Assembly (NCBI RefSeq): GCF_042852765.1
Contig: NZ_AP031414.1
Length of the DNA stretch: 64,000 nucleotides
Origin: Schaedlerella glycyrrhizinilytica_A
GTDB lineage: Bacteria; Bacillota; Clostridia; Lachnospirales; Lachnospiraceae
Direction: 5' to 3' (one strand)
The first letter of the stretch is position 1. Every line of letters starts with the position of its first letter. Under the pieces are notes generated by a model. The model worked only from the letters and a program-made list of their open reading frames with translations, ran no database searches and was not told the DNA's origin. A program made the translations under genes and the position numbers. Shown in pieces: positions 24,406-33,631 of the stretch.

Positions 24406-25362
24406 TCAGACTTTCAAGTGCTTGCGGACTGTAAAGAAACTTCCTACAAATCCGATTCCCACTCCCATCAGAAGACCGATCGGAAGCAGATAACGGTACA
24501 CACTGTCTACCGGGAGGAACGTAATGATGTTATTCAGGATACTGAACCGCTCCAGAATAAATCCTACCGCTTTTCCGTAAAGCACATACAAAAGTGCCAG
24601 CGGGATCACCGCTCCGAATAATCCCATAATCAGACCTTCGATCACAAACGGCGACCGCACGACAAAGTCCTTGGCTCCGATATACTTCATGATCGCGATC
24701 TCTTCTTTTCTGACCGTGATACCCATCGTGACCGTATTGCTGATCAGGAAGATCGATACGCCCAACAGGATCAAAATGATCGCGATCGATACATAGCCGA
24801 CCAATACGTTCACACTCGACAATGTATTCGCCACAACATCGGATTTGTTGACCTGACGTACACCGTCCAGCCCTTTTGCAAATTTCACAAGATCCTGCTG
24901 CGTCTTTGACAGCGAACGGCTCTTGGAAATAATATTGACATCATCCTGCTCATCGAGCACTTTCATGTAAACTTCATAGTTATCGGAACCTGCAAGCGGA
25001 TTATCATCTTTGAATCCCTCCGCCAGTTCCTCGTTGCCCTTGAAATAATCTTTCTGGAATCTATCCCACGCTTCATCCGCAGAAACATATTTCACCTCGG
25101 AAACGTCATCCCTGCTTTTCAGTTGTTCCCCGATCTCTTTGATCTGTTCATCGGTCGCATCTTCCTCAAAAAGGACCGTGATCGCAACGCCCTCTTCCGC
25201 GGACTTGATAATATACTGAAAGTTCATGATGATCGAGAAAAACAGTCCGAACAGAAAGATACATGCCGACATCGTTGCAATGGAAGCAGCAGAAAACATC
25301 TTGTTTCTTCCGATGTTCTTCACACCCTGTTTTCCAACATATCCAATTGTACTAATCCTCAT
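24406..25362 (-). CDS. ftsX: Cell-division ABC permease FtsX
   Basis: 318 residues from the ATG at 25362, which overlaps the ftsE stop by 11 nt; the longer reading to 25389 lies within ftsE. Layout is typical FtsX: N-terminal helix (MSACIFLFGLFFSIIMNF), a large extracellular domain (~110 residues, with EEGVAITVLFEEDATDEQIK), then three C-terminal helices with ITVRKEEIAIMKYIGAKDFV. FtsX carries no transport activity; it couples FtsE ATP hydrolysis to an external peptidoglycan hydrolase. The likely partner is the M23 coiled-coil protein encoded next. Confidence 0.93.
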   Translation of the reverse strand: MRISTIGYVGKQGVKNIGRNKMFSAASIATMSACIFLFGLFFSIIMNFQYIIKSAEEGVAITVLFEEDATDEQIKEIGEQLKSRDDVSEVKYVSADEAWDRFQKDYFKGNEELAEGFKDDNPLAGSDNYEVYMKVLDEQDDVNIISKSRSLSKTQQDLVKFAKGLDGVRQVNKSDVVANTLSSVNVLVGYVSIAIILILLGVSIFLISNTVTMGITVRKEEIAIMKYIGAKDFVVRSPFVIEGLIMGLFGAVIPLALLYVLYGKAVGFILERFSILNNIITFLPVDSVYRYLLPIGLLMGVGIGFVGSFFTVRKHLKV

Positions 25363-26038
25363 TTGTATACCCACCTTTTCGTTCATCACTTACGATTACG
25401 CCTTGTTTCATCGTAATTACACGCTCGTTCATCTCATTGACGATCTCCTGGTTATGTGTAACTACAAGTACCGTTGTCCCTCTGTCGTTCGCTTCTTTCA
25501 GAAGACTCATGATCTCCCACGAATTCGTCGGATCCAGGTTACCGGTCGGCTCATCTGCCAGAAGGATCGCAGGTTCATTCACGATCGCACGGGCGATCGC
25601 AACCCTCTGCTGCTCTCCGCCGGAAAGTTCTTTCGGATTAGACTTATATTTCTGCGCAAGACCTACGAGAGACAATGCCGCCGGAACTTTTCTCTTGATC
25701 ACGCGGCTCGGTGTCTCTGTCACACGCAGTGCAAATGCGATATTCTCATAGACATTTCTGTCATTCAGCAGACGGAAATCCTGAAATACGACTCCAAGAC
25801 CTCTTCTGTATTTTGCAATATTACGGTGTTTCATTCGATTCAGGTTCTGTCCATTCACGATGATCGTCCCCTCTGTCGGATCCAGCTCTTTCATGATCAG
25901 ACGAATCAATGTAGACTTCCCTGATCCACTGTCACCTACAATGAATACGAACTCGCCTTTTTCAATCTTCACGGATACTCCGTTCAGAGCGGCATGTCCT
26001 TTTGAGTACTCTTTCGTGACGTTCTTTAACTCAATCAT
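25352..26038 (-). CDS. ftsE: Cell-division ABC ATPase FtsE
   Basis: 228-residue cytoplasmic ATPase. It has Walker A GDSGSGKST, Q-loop VFQDFRLL, signature LSGGEQQRVAIARA, Walker B ILLADEPTGNLD and the switch His in VLVVTHNQE. It pairs with FtsX (11-nt overlap) to activate peptidoglycan hydrolases at division or sporulation septa. TAGGAGGAGC precedes the start. The upstream PucR-type regulator gene ends 77 nt away on the same strand and may be in the same transcript. Confidence 0.95.
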   Translation of the reverse strand: MIELKNVTKEYSKGHAALNGVSVKIEKGEFVFIVGDSGSGKSTLIRLIMKELDPTEGTIIVNGQNLNRMKHRNIAKYRRGLGVVFQDFRLLNDRNVYENIAFALRVTETPSRVIKRKVPAALSLVGLAQKYKSNPKELSGGEQQRVAIARAIVNEPAILLADEPTGNLDPTNSWEIMSLLKEANDRGTTVLVVTHNQEIVNEMNERVITMKQGVIVSDERKGGYTNED

Positions 26039-26115
26039 ATGCTCCTCCTAATTATTTTACTCCTTAGTGTCTATCCCGTCCCCATGCCGTACGGGCTCCC
26101 CTGTCTGTAAAATGA

Positions 26116-27207
26116 TCAATACTCCAGGGTCTCCATATACTTCATATATTTCACAACCATCAGCGCGATCTTAAATGTGATCGCATCTTCAAACACACGC
26201 AGATCCAGACCGGTGCTCTTCTGCAGCTTGTCGAGTCTGTAAACGAGTGTGTTTCTGTGAATATAAAGCTGCCGGGAAGTCTCCGATACGTTCAGGCTGT
26301 TCTCAAAGAACTTATTGATCGTAGCCAGTGTTTCCTCGTCGAACTCATCCGGCGATTTCCCCTCGAAAATCTCTCTGATGAACATCTTGCACAACGGAAG
26401 CGGAAGCTGATAGATCAGACGTCCGATCCCCAAAGTACTGTAAGCAACAATATCTTTCTCATCGAAAAATATCTTACCCACATCAAGCGCCAGCTTCGCC
26501 TCCTTGTAAGACTTGGAAACTTCCTTGATATCATTCACAACTGTTCCGTATGCGATATGGATATGTTCGTCGCCGCTTTCTTCTTTCAGCGTTGCGAGCA
26601 TCTCTTTTGCCATCCGGTCCAATTCTCTGCTTCCGTCTTTCGGAGACAATTCTTTCACAACAATGATATTCCTCTCGTCCACTGCCGTAATAAAATCTTT
26701 CGGTCTTCCGCCGAGAAGCACTCTCACATTGTCAAGGGCAGCGCTGTCCTTTTCGTGCGATGTCTCAATAATAAAGATAACACGTTTTACTTCTGTGTCA
26801 ATATGTAATTTTTTGGCGCGATTGTAAATGTCCACCAAAAGTAAGTTGTCAAGCAGTAAATTTTTAATAAAATTATCCTTGTCAAACCGTTCTTTATAGG
26901 CAACCAAAAGGTTCTGGATCTGGAATGCCGCCATCTTGCCGATCATATAGGAATTCTCGCTGTCTCCCTCCACAAGCAGAATGTATTCCAACTGCTGTTC
27001 ATCAAAAATCTTAAAGAACTGATAGCCTTGGATCACCTGACTTTCGGCCTGTGATTCCACAAATGACCGGACTGAGCCCTCAAACATCTGGCTGTCCTCG
27101 AACGTACTGGCCAGCACCTTCTCCTCCGTATCGAAAATACAGAAATCTACCCTTGAGATTCCTTTTAATCCCTCAATTGTGTTAAGAAGTATTTGATTTG
27201 TAATCAT
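26116..27207 (-). CDS. PucR/CdaR-type transcriptional regulator
   Basis: 363 residues. The N-terminal ~130 residues form a sensory region (FCIFDTEEKVLASTFEDSQ; IMIGKMAAFQIQNLLVAY-like helix). The centre is a GGDEF-like, non-catalytic domain (IIVVKELSPKDGSRELDRMA...HIAYGTVVNDIKEVSKSYKE). The C-terminus is the PucR-family helix-turn-helix SETSRQLYIHRNTLVYRLDK. Relatives sense sugar diacids or purine metabolites, but position beside ftsE does not fix the ligand. It follows a long AT-rich leader; no clear -35/-10 pair was found. Confidence 0.8.
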   Translation of the reverse strand: MITNQILLNTIEGLKGISRVDFCIFDTEEKVLASTFEDSQMFEGSVRSFVESQAESQVIQGYQFFKIFDEQQLEYILLVEGDSENSYMIGKMAAFQIQNLLVAYKERFDKDNFIKNLLLDNLLLVDIYNRAKKLHIDTEVKRVIFIIETSHEKDSAALDNVRVLLGGRPKDFITAVDERNIIVVKELSPKDGSRELDRMAKEMLATLKEESGDEHIHIAYGTVVNDIKEVSKSYKEAKLALDVGKIFFDEKDIVAYSTLGIGRLIYQLPLPLCKMFIREIFEGKSPDEFDEETLATINKFFENSLNVSETSRQLYIHRNTLVYRLDKLQKSTGLDLRVFEDAITFKIALMVVKYMKYMETLEY

Positions 27208-27328
27208 GACTGCCTCCTCCGATCATCCTTTGACACTTATGTGCATTTTTCACAATTTTTCTTCTTTTGCATCCATAATCTCATACATATATACACTATA
27301 TTTTAATGCAAACAGCCCAAAAAATAAA

Positions 27329-27358
27329 GAGGAAATCCACATTTTTATGCATTTCCTC
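27329..27358 (-). terminator. Terminator downstream of the TagA/CpsF-like gene
   Basis: GAGGAAAT (27329-27336) pairs with ATTTCCTC (27351-27358). On the minus strand it is followed by TTTATTTTTTGG. It lies about 90 nt past the stop at 27449. Confidence 0.65.
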
Positions 27359-27394
27359 ATATTCCCATTTTTCATCTTCCGAACGCAGCGTCAG

Positions 27395-27407
27395 TGTACA
27401 AGGGGAA
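27395..27407 (+). repeat. Half-copy of the TGTACAAGGGGAA word
   Basis: TGTACAAGGGGAA is identical to the left arm of the palindrome at 15379-15391. Here it is bracketed by AGCGTC and GACGCT, so it sits in the loop of a 6-bp inverted repeat. It lies between the stop at 27449 and the terminator at 27329-27358. Confidence 0.4.
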
Positions 27408-27448
27408 ACACGCCTCAAACCGACGCTATCTATACAAAATAAACAAAA

Positions 27449-28129
27449 TCAATCATTTTTGCTTTCCTGATTCTGCTTTTCAACACGATACCGGAAAATC
27501 CGTTTCAGTAGGAACTGCCGTACTTTCCCCGATGCTTTGGGCTTTTCACTCTTCTGCAAAAGAAAAGATCCTCCGCCGATCCAAAGCCTCGCATCCAGAA
27601 GCGCGCGGCTACCCGTGATAAAAGAAGCTTCTTTCTGAGCCGGAAGTACCGACAAGACACAATCCATATCTACACCGTTGATCTCATTGATCACACTCTC
27701 GGCAAGGTTTATATCATCCGGAAGCACCGCTTTTCCCGCAATGATCAGCCCTTTGCAATACAGATTCAAAGAAGCTTTCAGCCCGGCAAGATCTTCCTCG
27801 CTTCCGGCAACCAGAAAAATCCTCTTCTTATTCTTCTGGAAGTACTTCAAAAGCATACGGATAAATGTATGATTCTCCAGATCTTTCACCAGTTCCCGCT
27901 CATCTGCTCCCGCCGCTTTCAAAATCTCGCTTTCCCCGGGTATCAAAAGATCCAGTTTTTGAAGCTGTTCTTTCCATACAGCATCATCCTGTCCTCTGAC
28001 GAGCATCTCCATGGTCACGATCTCTACAGTGCTGACGGTCTCCCCGGTCATAAAATCCATGACCTGCTTCATCGCTTCTTTCGCGGTAAGCCCGGTCAGT
28101 TCAATGCCAAATATATTAATATCCCGTTT
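27449..28129 (-). CDS. WecG/TagA/CpsF-family glycosyltransferase-like protein
   Basis: 226 residues from the ATG at 28129 (MKRDINIFGIELTGLTAKEA), with GGTGAATG upstream. It resembles the WecG/TagA/CpsF fold, which transfers a sugar onto lipid-linked disaccharide for surface polymers: start domain FGIELTGLTAKEAMKQV, later KNKKRIFLVAGSEEDLAGLK and a basic C-terminal tail (LLKRIFRYRVEKQNQE) suited to membrane contact. The usual family motif around N-x-D(G/A) is weak here (VTMEMLVRG in place of TxN...). It is a divergent member and may not be catalytic. Confidence 0.7.
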   Translation of the reverse strand, partial: KRDINIFGIELTGLTAKEAMKQVMDFMTGETVSTVEIVTMEMLVRGQDDAVWKEQLQKLDLLIPGESEILKAAGADERELVKDLENHTFIRMLLKYFQKNKKRIFLVAGSEEDLAGLKASLNLYCKGLIIAGKAVLPDDINLAESVINEINGVDMDCVLSVLPAQKEASFITGSRALLDARLWIGGGSFLLQKSEKPKASGKVRQFLLKRIFRYRVEKQNQESKND

Positions 28130-28317
28130 CATTCTACATTCACCTATCCCCGGCGTACTGCCTTTCTCATTCATCACTCCGTGCTAAATCTGCCCTCAAC
28201 GGTCACCGTCTTCATCGGTTCTCCACTGATAGCAGTCGTACAATTGTACCAAAAATTCTTACATTCCGCAAGCTTTTTTACATTTTATTTACATTTTCGA
28301 CATCTAAGTGTCCCTGC

Positions 28318-28518
28318 TCACACCGTTTTTCTCTGTTCCCGTTTTCTCTTTGTCACAAGCCCTCCGATACGCCCTGTTTCTTTGGACGTCAATCCTTTCC
28401 ATCCCTCTGCCAAAACGCGGTCCAGAAGTCCCAGCTCTTCCGCAATCTCATACTTCATTTTTTCCTCGGGTTCCAGATTTCGCAGATCGATCGGTTTCTG
28501 TTTCTTTGAAGACATCAT
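28318..28518 (-). CDS. Small acid-soluble spore protein, alpha/beta type
   Basis: 66-residue DNA-coating spore protein. The N-terminal family region reads KMKYEIAEELGLLDRVLAEG, which includes the EIA-type germination-protease site, and the C-terminal DNA-binding box reads LTSKETGRIGGLVTKRKRE. The length matches the family (60-70 residues). It would protect forespore DNA and shows that the organism carries sporulation genes. It stands alone between an envelope glycosyltransferase-like gene and a glucosaminidase gene. A sigma-G promoter is expected but was not identified. Confidence 0.88.
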   Translation of the reverse strand: MMSSKKQKPIDLRNLEPEEKMKYEIAEELGLLDRVLAEGWKGLTSKETGRIGGLVTKRKREQRKTV

Positions 28519-28578
28519 AAACTCCCTCTTTCTTCTTTTCTTTTGAGTATTGCCTGAAAAAGGGATTTCATACTTCTT

Positions 28579-29361
28579 TTACTTTGCAGGAAGCTGTTCC
28601 ATCACGCGGATCATTTCCACGATGGAATATCCGTAATTTTCGTCTGTTGCCCATCCGTATCCTTTCGGATTCTCTTTTTGTCCAAGCCATTCCACATACG
28701 GGGCGCTGCCTTTCGTCACATATTCATAGCGGTCGTCCACACATTCCTGCGCCAGAACATCGGTTGTCGCATAAGCTTTCAAATGCTGGATCTGGGCGCG
28801 GATCCCGGTTCTTACATCCGGATAGGAATTTCCCGGAACGCCCCCTCCGGTTGTTCCGAGCCCTGCAAAATTGAACTGCTCAATAGAAGCATCTCCGCCG
28901 TACTGCAGCCAGTTCGTCTCTTTCATCGTCTGCACAAACGCAACTTCCGGACGCACACCCTCTGCAGACGCCTCCTCATAATAAATCTGACAAAATGTTT
29001 CTATCGTGTCCGCTCCTCCTTTTGCAAGCGCTTCCGCCGGGTATGGGACGTTTGCAGTCTCAAAATATGCTTTCATCTGCGCGACTGTCACCGGGCTGCT
29101 CCCCATGATCGGATACTGGTCGGTCGCCTCCTGCGCCATCTCCTTTGTCTGTGTATCATCCACCTGCACATCATTTGTCTGTGCATCCGTATTTACACTG
29201 TTTGTCTGGTTGCTTCTGTTCTGCTCATTTTTACTTTCTTTCTGCACGGTATCCCGCCCGGTAAGCCATGCTCCACCGACTCCAAGCACGACGGCAAGCA
29301 AAACGGCAAGTCCGATCTCCAACCATACCATCCGCATACTTTGCTGTTTTTTATGATCCAT
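28579..29361 (-). CDS. Membrane-anchored glucosaminidase (GH73-type peptidoglycan hydrolase)
   Basis: 260 residues from the ATG at 29361, with GAGAGGG upstream; a GTG at 29382 is the alternative. A signal anchor (LEIGLAVLLAVVLGVGGAWL) and an Asn/Gln/Thr-rich linker precede a glucosaminidase domain: TFCQIYYEEASAEGVRPEVA and FVQTMKETNWLQYGGD, with likely catalytic Glu. The segments FNFAGLGTTGGGVPG and GIRAQIQHLKAYA are typical of the family. It would cut the N-acetylglucosamine bonds in peptidoglycan outside the membrane. Confidence 0.85.
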   Translation of the reverse strand: MDHKKQQSMRMVWLEIGLAVLLAVVLGVGGAWLTGRDTVQKESKNEQNRSNQTNSVNTDAQTNDVQVDDTQTKEMAQEATDQYPIMGSSPVTVAQMKAYFETANVPYPAEALAKGGADTIETFCQIYYEEASAEGVRPEVAFVQTMKETNWLQYGGDASIEQFNFAGLGTTGGGVPGNSYPDVRTGIRAQIQHLKAYATTDVLAQECVDDRYEYVTKGSAPYVEWLGQKENPKGYGWATDENYGYSIVEMIRVMEQLPAK

Positions 29362-29510
29362 CCGGTTTCCCTCTCTTCTCACTGTCCTGTCAATGTCAGT
29401 GCATAAAGAACCCTTTTCCCTGTGCTCTGACGCAGTCGCTCCTTCTTAAATCTATGAATGATTCTATCACACCATGCCTTTTCCCTTCAAGAAGAAACAC
29501 TTATAATAAA

Positions 29511-29546
29511 GAAAGGAAACGTTCCGCTGCCGGTCCGTTTCCTTTC
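29511..29546. terminator. Terminator downstream of fucU
   Basis: GAAAGGAAACG (29511-29521) pairs perfectly with CGTTTCCTTTC (29536-29546), with A/T-rich tails on both sides. It lies between the fucU stop (29631) and the glucosaminidase gene start (29361). Confidence 0.75.
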
Positions 29547-29630
29547 TTTTCTTTCCTCTTATTCTCCGAACAAATCATCTGGAGCAGCTACATAATGCCC
29601 TTGACATCTTACGGGCAGAAACTACTCTTT

Positions 29631-30077
29631 CTAGTCTGTTACAACGCCTTTCTGCAGCATGACATTTGCGTAAATTGCAGACTCTCCGGTCGCGATGATC
29701 GCATAGGCGGTTTTTGCCTCATCATAAAATGCGAACCGCTCGATGTTTCCGATCGCATCCGCTCCACGTTCGTCATGTTTTGCCACGATTTCTTTATAAG
29801 TATCCCAGATCGGTGTCTCCACCTTGCCTACATCTCCCGGCATCAGCTGCATCAGGTTCACCGGTTTTTCTACATAAGTATCCAATGGAAATACCTGCAG
29901 GATCGCATCTAAGATCTCCGGAACGCCATGTCCGTCACAGCGGATCACAATGCTGTCCTTTCCCATCGATTCCGCCGGGAAATTGCCGTCTGCAATGACA
30001 ATACGATCGCTGTGTCCCATTTCAGCCAACACCATCAACAGTTCCGGTGATAAAATTTTCGGAATTCCTTTTAACAT
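29631..30077 (-). CDS. fucU: L-fucose mutarotase FucU (RbsD/FucU family)
   Basis: 148 residues from the ATG at 30077, with GAGGAGG eight bases upstream; a longer reading to 30230 would run through the end of fucI. It interconverts the alpha and beta anomers of L-fucose, feeding the isomerase. The family residues are visible: LSPELLMVLAEMGHSDRIVI with the catalytic His, ADGNFPAES, and ERFAFYDEAKTAYAIIATGE near the C-terminus. It is the last gene of the kinase-fucI-fucU operon and lies 73 nt after fucI. Confidence 0.9.
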   Translation of the reverse strand: MLKGIPKILSPELLMVLAEMGHSDRIVIADGNFPAESMGKDSIVIRCDGHGVPEILDAILQVFPLDTYVEKPVNLMQLMPGDVGKVETPIWDTYKEIVAKHDERGADAIGNIERFAFYDEAKTAYAIIATGESAIYANVMLQKGVVTD

Positions 30078-30150
30078 GATCATATCCTCCTCTGATTTTA
30101 GATAAGGAGCACCCTGAAGAGCGCTCCTTTCTCTGTTTTTCATTTCAATA

Positions 30151-31956
30151 TTATTTAATTGTCTTGTACATCGGTCCGTAAGCCTGGCATGCTCTGTAAT
30201 CAGCACCCTCTTTGTCCATACCGAACGCATTCCATGATGCCGGACGGAAGATCTTTTCTTCCGGTACGTTGTGCATAGCTACCGGAATTCTGAGGATCGA
30301 GCAAAGTGTGATCAGATCTGCTCCGATATGTCCGTAGCTGATCGCACCGTGGTTAGCACCCCAGTTGTTCATTACATCGTAAGCAGTCTTGAATGCACCC
30401 TCTCCTGTTACTCTCGGTGCGAACCATGTACATGGCCATGTGTAGTCTGTTCTCTTCCACAGTACGTCTGTCACTTCATCCGGAAGTTTTACAGTCCATC
30501 CCTCTGCGATCTGCAGCATCGGTCCTAAATTCTTTACAAGGTTCAGACGGATCATTGTCACAGGCATCTCAGCCTCTGTTACAAATCTGGATGAGTATCC
30601 GCCGCCACGGAAGTATCCAAGGTCTGCGTAGTTCCATGTTGTTGCGTTCATGATCGCATCCTGATCTTCCTCCGTCACTTCATACCACGGTTTCATGACT
30701 GCATTTCCGTCCGCATCTTTTGCCTGTCCGTTTGCATCCAGACAAGCTGCTCCGGAGTTGATCAGATGGATGAATCCGCCTGCTTCTTTTGCTTTGCCCT
30801 CCAGCTCGTATCCGCCGGTTGCTTTCTTAACAGCCTCCGGGCTCCAGTATGTACGAACGTCCGCAAAGATCTGTGCGGAGTTTGTGAGCAGTTTACTGAA
30901 CATCATTCCGAGTCCGTTCAGAACGTCGTTCTCTGTTGCCAGAACGTACGGCTCTCTTGCTCCGTTCCAGTCAAAGGAAGTGTTGAGCATTGCCTCTGCA
31001 AAGTCACAGTTCGGATAAAAGTCTGTCCACTGTCTCTGTCCCTGGAATCCGGCTGCCAGTGCGTTGTGTCCGACTTTCTCTTCTTCGCATCCCTCCGGCA
31101 GGTTTTCGTTTCCGTTCATCAGGTCTTTGATGATGCACATCATCTTAACAACAAATTCCCAATCAGCTTCTTTCGCCTCATCGGACTTCTGAAGTTCTGC
31201 CGGGTTCTTATCAAAACCGATCTTGCATTTCTCTTTTGTCCATGCAAGAGCTTTCTGGTATTCTGCTTCGTCGTAGATTCCCTCTGTCATACGACGGATG
31301 ATCTCCACCTCGTCAACAGATTCTACACGCATTCCAAGGTATTCCTCGATGAATGCCGGATCGATGATGGATCCGCCGATTCCCATACAGATGGAACCGA
31401 TCTGCAGATAGGATTTTCCTCTCATGGTCGCTGCCGCAACTGCCGCACGTCCGAATCTCAACAGTTTCTCTTTTACATCTTCCGGAATCTCTGTATCGTC
31501 CGCTTCACATACATCGTGTCCGTAGATTCCGAATGCCGGAAGTCCTTTCTGTGCATGTGTAGCCAGTACGGATGCAAGGTAAACTGCTCCCGGTCTCTCT
31601 GTTCCGTTGAATCCCCATACAGCTTTGATCGTCATCGGATCCATATCCATTGTCTCTGCGCCGTAGCACCAGCATGGTGTAACTGTCAGTGTAATGTCAA
31701 CGCCCTCTTTTTTGAATTTGTCCGCACATGCTGCCGATTCAGCCACACGTCCGATCGTTGTATCTGCAATGACAACTTTTACCGGCTCGCCGTTTGTATA
31801 TCTTAAGTTTTCCTCAAACAGTTTTGCGGCGGATTTTGCCATGTTCATTGTCTGCTCTTCCAGAGATTCACGAACTTTCAGCACACCTCTTCTTCCGTCA
31901 ATTGTAGGTCTGATTCCAATTACCGGGTAGTCACCGATCAATCTTGATTTTGCCAT
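30151..31956 (-). CDS. fucI: L-fucose isomerase FucI
   Basis: 601-residue Mn2+-dependent ketol isomerase converting L-fucose to L-fuculose (and related sugars such as D-arabinose). It starts with the family sequence YPVIGIRPTIDGRRGVLKVR. The metal-binding Glu and Asp fit the segments GFQGQRQWTDFYPN and VLATENDVLNGLGMMFS, and the C-terminal His lies in NNWGANHGAISYGHIGADLI. The length equals the E. coli enzyme (~590). It follows the kinase gene by 20 nt and is followed by fucU. Confidence 0.96.
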   Translation of the reverse strand: MAKSRLIGDYPVIGIRPTIDGRRGVLKVRESLEEQTMNMAKSAAKLFEENLRYTNGEPVKVVIADTTIGRVAESAACADKFKKEGVDITLTVTPCWCYGAETMDMDPMTIKAVWGFNGTERPGAVYLASVLATHAQKGLPAFGIYGHDVCEADDTEIPEDVKEKLLRFGRAAVAAATMRGKSYLQIGSICMGIGGSIIDPAFIEEYLGMRVESVDEVEIIRRMTEGIYDEAEYQKALAWTKEKCKIGFDKNPAELQKSDEAKEADWEFVVKMMCIIKDLMNGNENLPEGCEEEKVGHNALAAGFQGQRQWTDFYPNCDFAEAMLNTSFDWNGAREPYVLATENDVLNGLGMMFSKLLTNSAQIFADVRTYWSPEAVKKATGGYELEGKAKEAGGFIHLINSGAACLDANGQAKDADGNAVMKPWYEVTEEDQDAIMNATTWNYADLGYFRGGGYSSRFVTEAEMPVTMIRLNLVKNLGPMLQIAEGWTVKLPDEVTDVLWKRTDYTWPCTWFAPRVTGEGAFKTAYDVMNNWGANHGAISYGHIGADLITLCSILRIPVAMHNVPEEKIFRPASWNAFGMDKEGADYRACQAYGPMYKTIK

Positions 31957-31976
31957 AGTTAGTTTCCTCCTTGATT

Positions 31977-33452
31977 CTAATGAATAAAAGTTTTAAATTT
32001 CTCATATGCAGCATCCCACTTTTCCGCATCCTGCGGGAGATACTCATATGTAGTTTCTGAATCTGCAATGATCTTTCTCGCTTCCGCGACGTCTTTGATC
32101 TCGCCGAGCGCCATCAGCTGTACCGCAATATTGCCCAGCGCGGTTGCCTCTACCGGTCCCGCGATCACTTTGCGTCCCGCTGCTCCCGCTGTCATCTGAC
32201 AGAGCAGTTTGCTCTGGATTCCGCCGCCGATCATGTTGATGACCGGATAATGTTTTCCGGTGCAGGATTCGATCTGTTCCAGTGCATATCTGTACTTCAT
32301 CGCCAGACTCTGGTTGATACAGCACATGATCTCACCGATCGTCTCCGGTACTTTCTGTCCCGTTCTGCGGCAAAATTCACGGATACGCTCCGGAATGTTC
32401 CCCGCCGCTACAAATTCCGGCGCATCCGGATCGATGAAACTCTGGAACGGCTCTGCTTCAAGCGCCATCTTCTCCAGTTCTCCAAACGAGTATTCTTTTC
32501 CCTCTCTGATCCACTGTCTTCTGCTTTCCTGTGCAAGCCAGAGACCGATGATATTCTTCAAAAGGGTCGTTGTGTCTCCGTAGCCGCCCTCGTTGCTGAC
32601 ATTACACTCCAGAGATTTCTCTCCGATGACCGGTCCGTCCAGTTCGGTTCCGAACAGACTCCATGTGCCGCAGCTGATAAAGATAAAATCTTTCTCCTGT
32701 GTCGGAACAGATACGACTGCGCTCTGCGTGTCATGTCCCGTGATCGCGATCACTTTCGCCGGCTCTACCCCCAGTTCCTCACAGATCTGCGGTTTCAGAG
32801 TGCCGACAACCGTTCCGCTCGGAACGATTTCCGGCAGGATCTTCTTCGGAATCCGAAGTGCCTCCAAAATCGGTTCACACCATTCTTTTGTGTTGGCATC
32901 CAAAAGCTGAGTCGTCGCCGCCATCGTATATTCCGCTTTCTTCTCTCCTGTCAGGAAATAGTTAAACAGATCCGGCGTCAATAAAAGTGTATCTGCCTTT
33001 TCCAGAAGCCACGGTCTTTTCTGAACCAGTGAATACAACTGGAAAATGGTATTAAAGTTTTCAAACTGAAGTCCCGTCAGACGATAAACCTCATCTTTCG
33101 GGATCGCTTTGAATACTTCCTCCTGCATTCCGAGTGTCCGGTCATCTCTGTAATGCACGGCACTCTCCAGCAATGCGCCGTGTTCATCGAGAAGCCCAAA
33201 ATCCACTCCCCATGTATCAATACCTATACTGTCAAATCCGCCTTTTTGTTTTGCTTTTACAATTCCTTGTTTGATCTCAAAGAAATGCCGCAGCGTATCC
33301 CAGTACATCGTGTCATTCAAAATAACCGGATCGTTGGAAAACCGGTGCACTTCTTCCATCCGGATCTTTCCGTCTTCCAGACTTCCGAGGATTGCCCGTC
33401 CGCTTCCTCCGCCAAAGTCGAACGCGAGTACCTGTCTTTTCTTATCGCTCAC
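31977..33452 (-). CDS. Rhamnulokinase-family FGGY kinase, probably L-fuculokinase here
   Basis: 491-residue FGGY sugar kinase, most like RhaB: N-terminal phosphate loop FDFGGGSGRAILGSLEDGKI, then SIGIDTWGVDFGLLDEHGAL and ITGHDTQSAVVSVPTQ, and C-terminal MIGGGIQSKLLCQMTAGAAG (adenosine site). The sequence resembles rhamnulokinase, but the gene lies directly upstream of fucI and fucU and no rhaA or rhaD is present. Phosphorylation of L-fuculose to L-fuculose-1-phosphate is therefore the likely job. GAAAGGAGG precedes the GTG/ATG region at 33452. It is the first gene of the operon. Confidence 0.85.
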   Translation of the reverse strand: MSDKKRQVLAFDFGGGSGRAILGSLEDGKIRMEEVHRFSNDPVILNDTMYWDTLRHFFEIKQGIVKAKQKGGFDSIGIDTWGVDFGLLDEHGALLESAVHYRDDRTLGMQEEVFKAIPKDEVYRLTGLQFENFNTIFQLYSLVQKRPWLLEKADTLLLTPDLFNYFLTGEKKAEYTMAATTQLLDANTKEWCEPILEALRIPKKILPEIVPSGTVVGTLKPQICEELGVEPAKVIAITGHDTQSAVVSVPTQEKDFIFISCGTWSLFGTELDGPVIGEKSLECNVSNEGGYGDTTTLLKNIIGLWLAQESRRQWIREGKEYSFGELEKMALEAEPFQSFIDPDAPEFVAAGNIPERIREFCRRTGQKVPETIGEIMCCINQSLAMKYRYALEQIESCTGKHYPVINMIGGGIQSKLLCQMTAGAAGRKVIAGPVEATALGNIAVQLMALGEIKDVAEARKIIADSETTYEYLPQDAEKWDAAYEKFKTFIH

Positions 33453-33512
33453 TCACGTACCTCCTTTCACCCCGCGATCGCGCAGGGAATCTGTATTTCT
33501 GTTGCTTGCTTT

Positions 33513-33551
33513 ATTCTAACATTGTTTTTCAAAATATACTTGTGTTATAAT
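33513..33551. promoter_or_regulatory. Divergent fuc/araC promoter region
   Basis: Plus strand toward araC: -35 TTGTTT (33522-33527), 18 nt, -10 TATAAT (33546-33551). Minus strand toward the kinase: a -10-like TAGAAT (33513-33518) without a recognisable -35, which fits an activator-dependent promoter. The kinase leader also holds a GCGATCGCG palindrome near 33475-33485. Confidence 0.55.
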
Positions 33552-33631
33552 GATAAAAAATATAACAATATTCACATATTTACAAAGTGTGATCCACAGC
33601 AAAACATCACACTGACAGATAAGGAGTCTCT

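Noticed and set aside
33470..33490. GCGATCGCG palindrome in the kinase leader as a terminator
   Set aside because: The stem is short and has no T-run; noted only as part of the promoter region.
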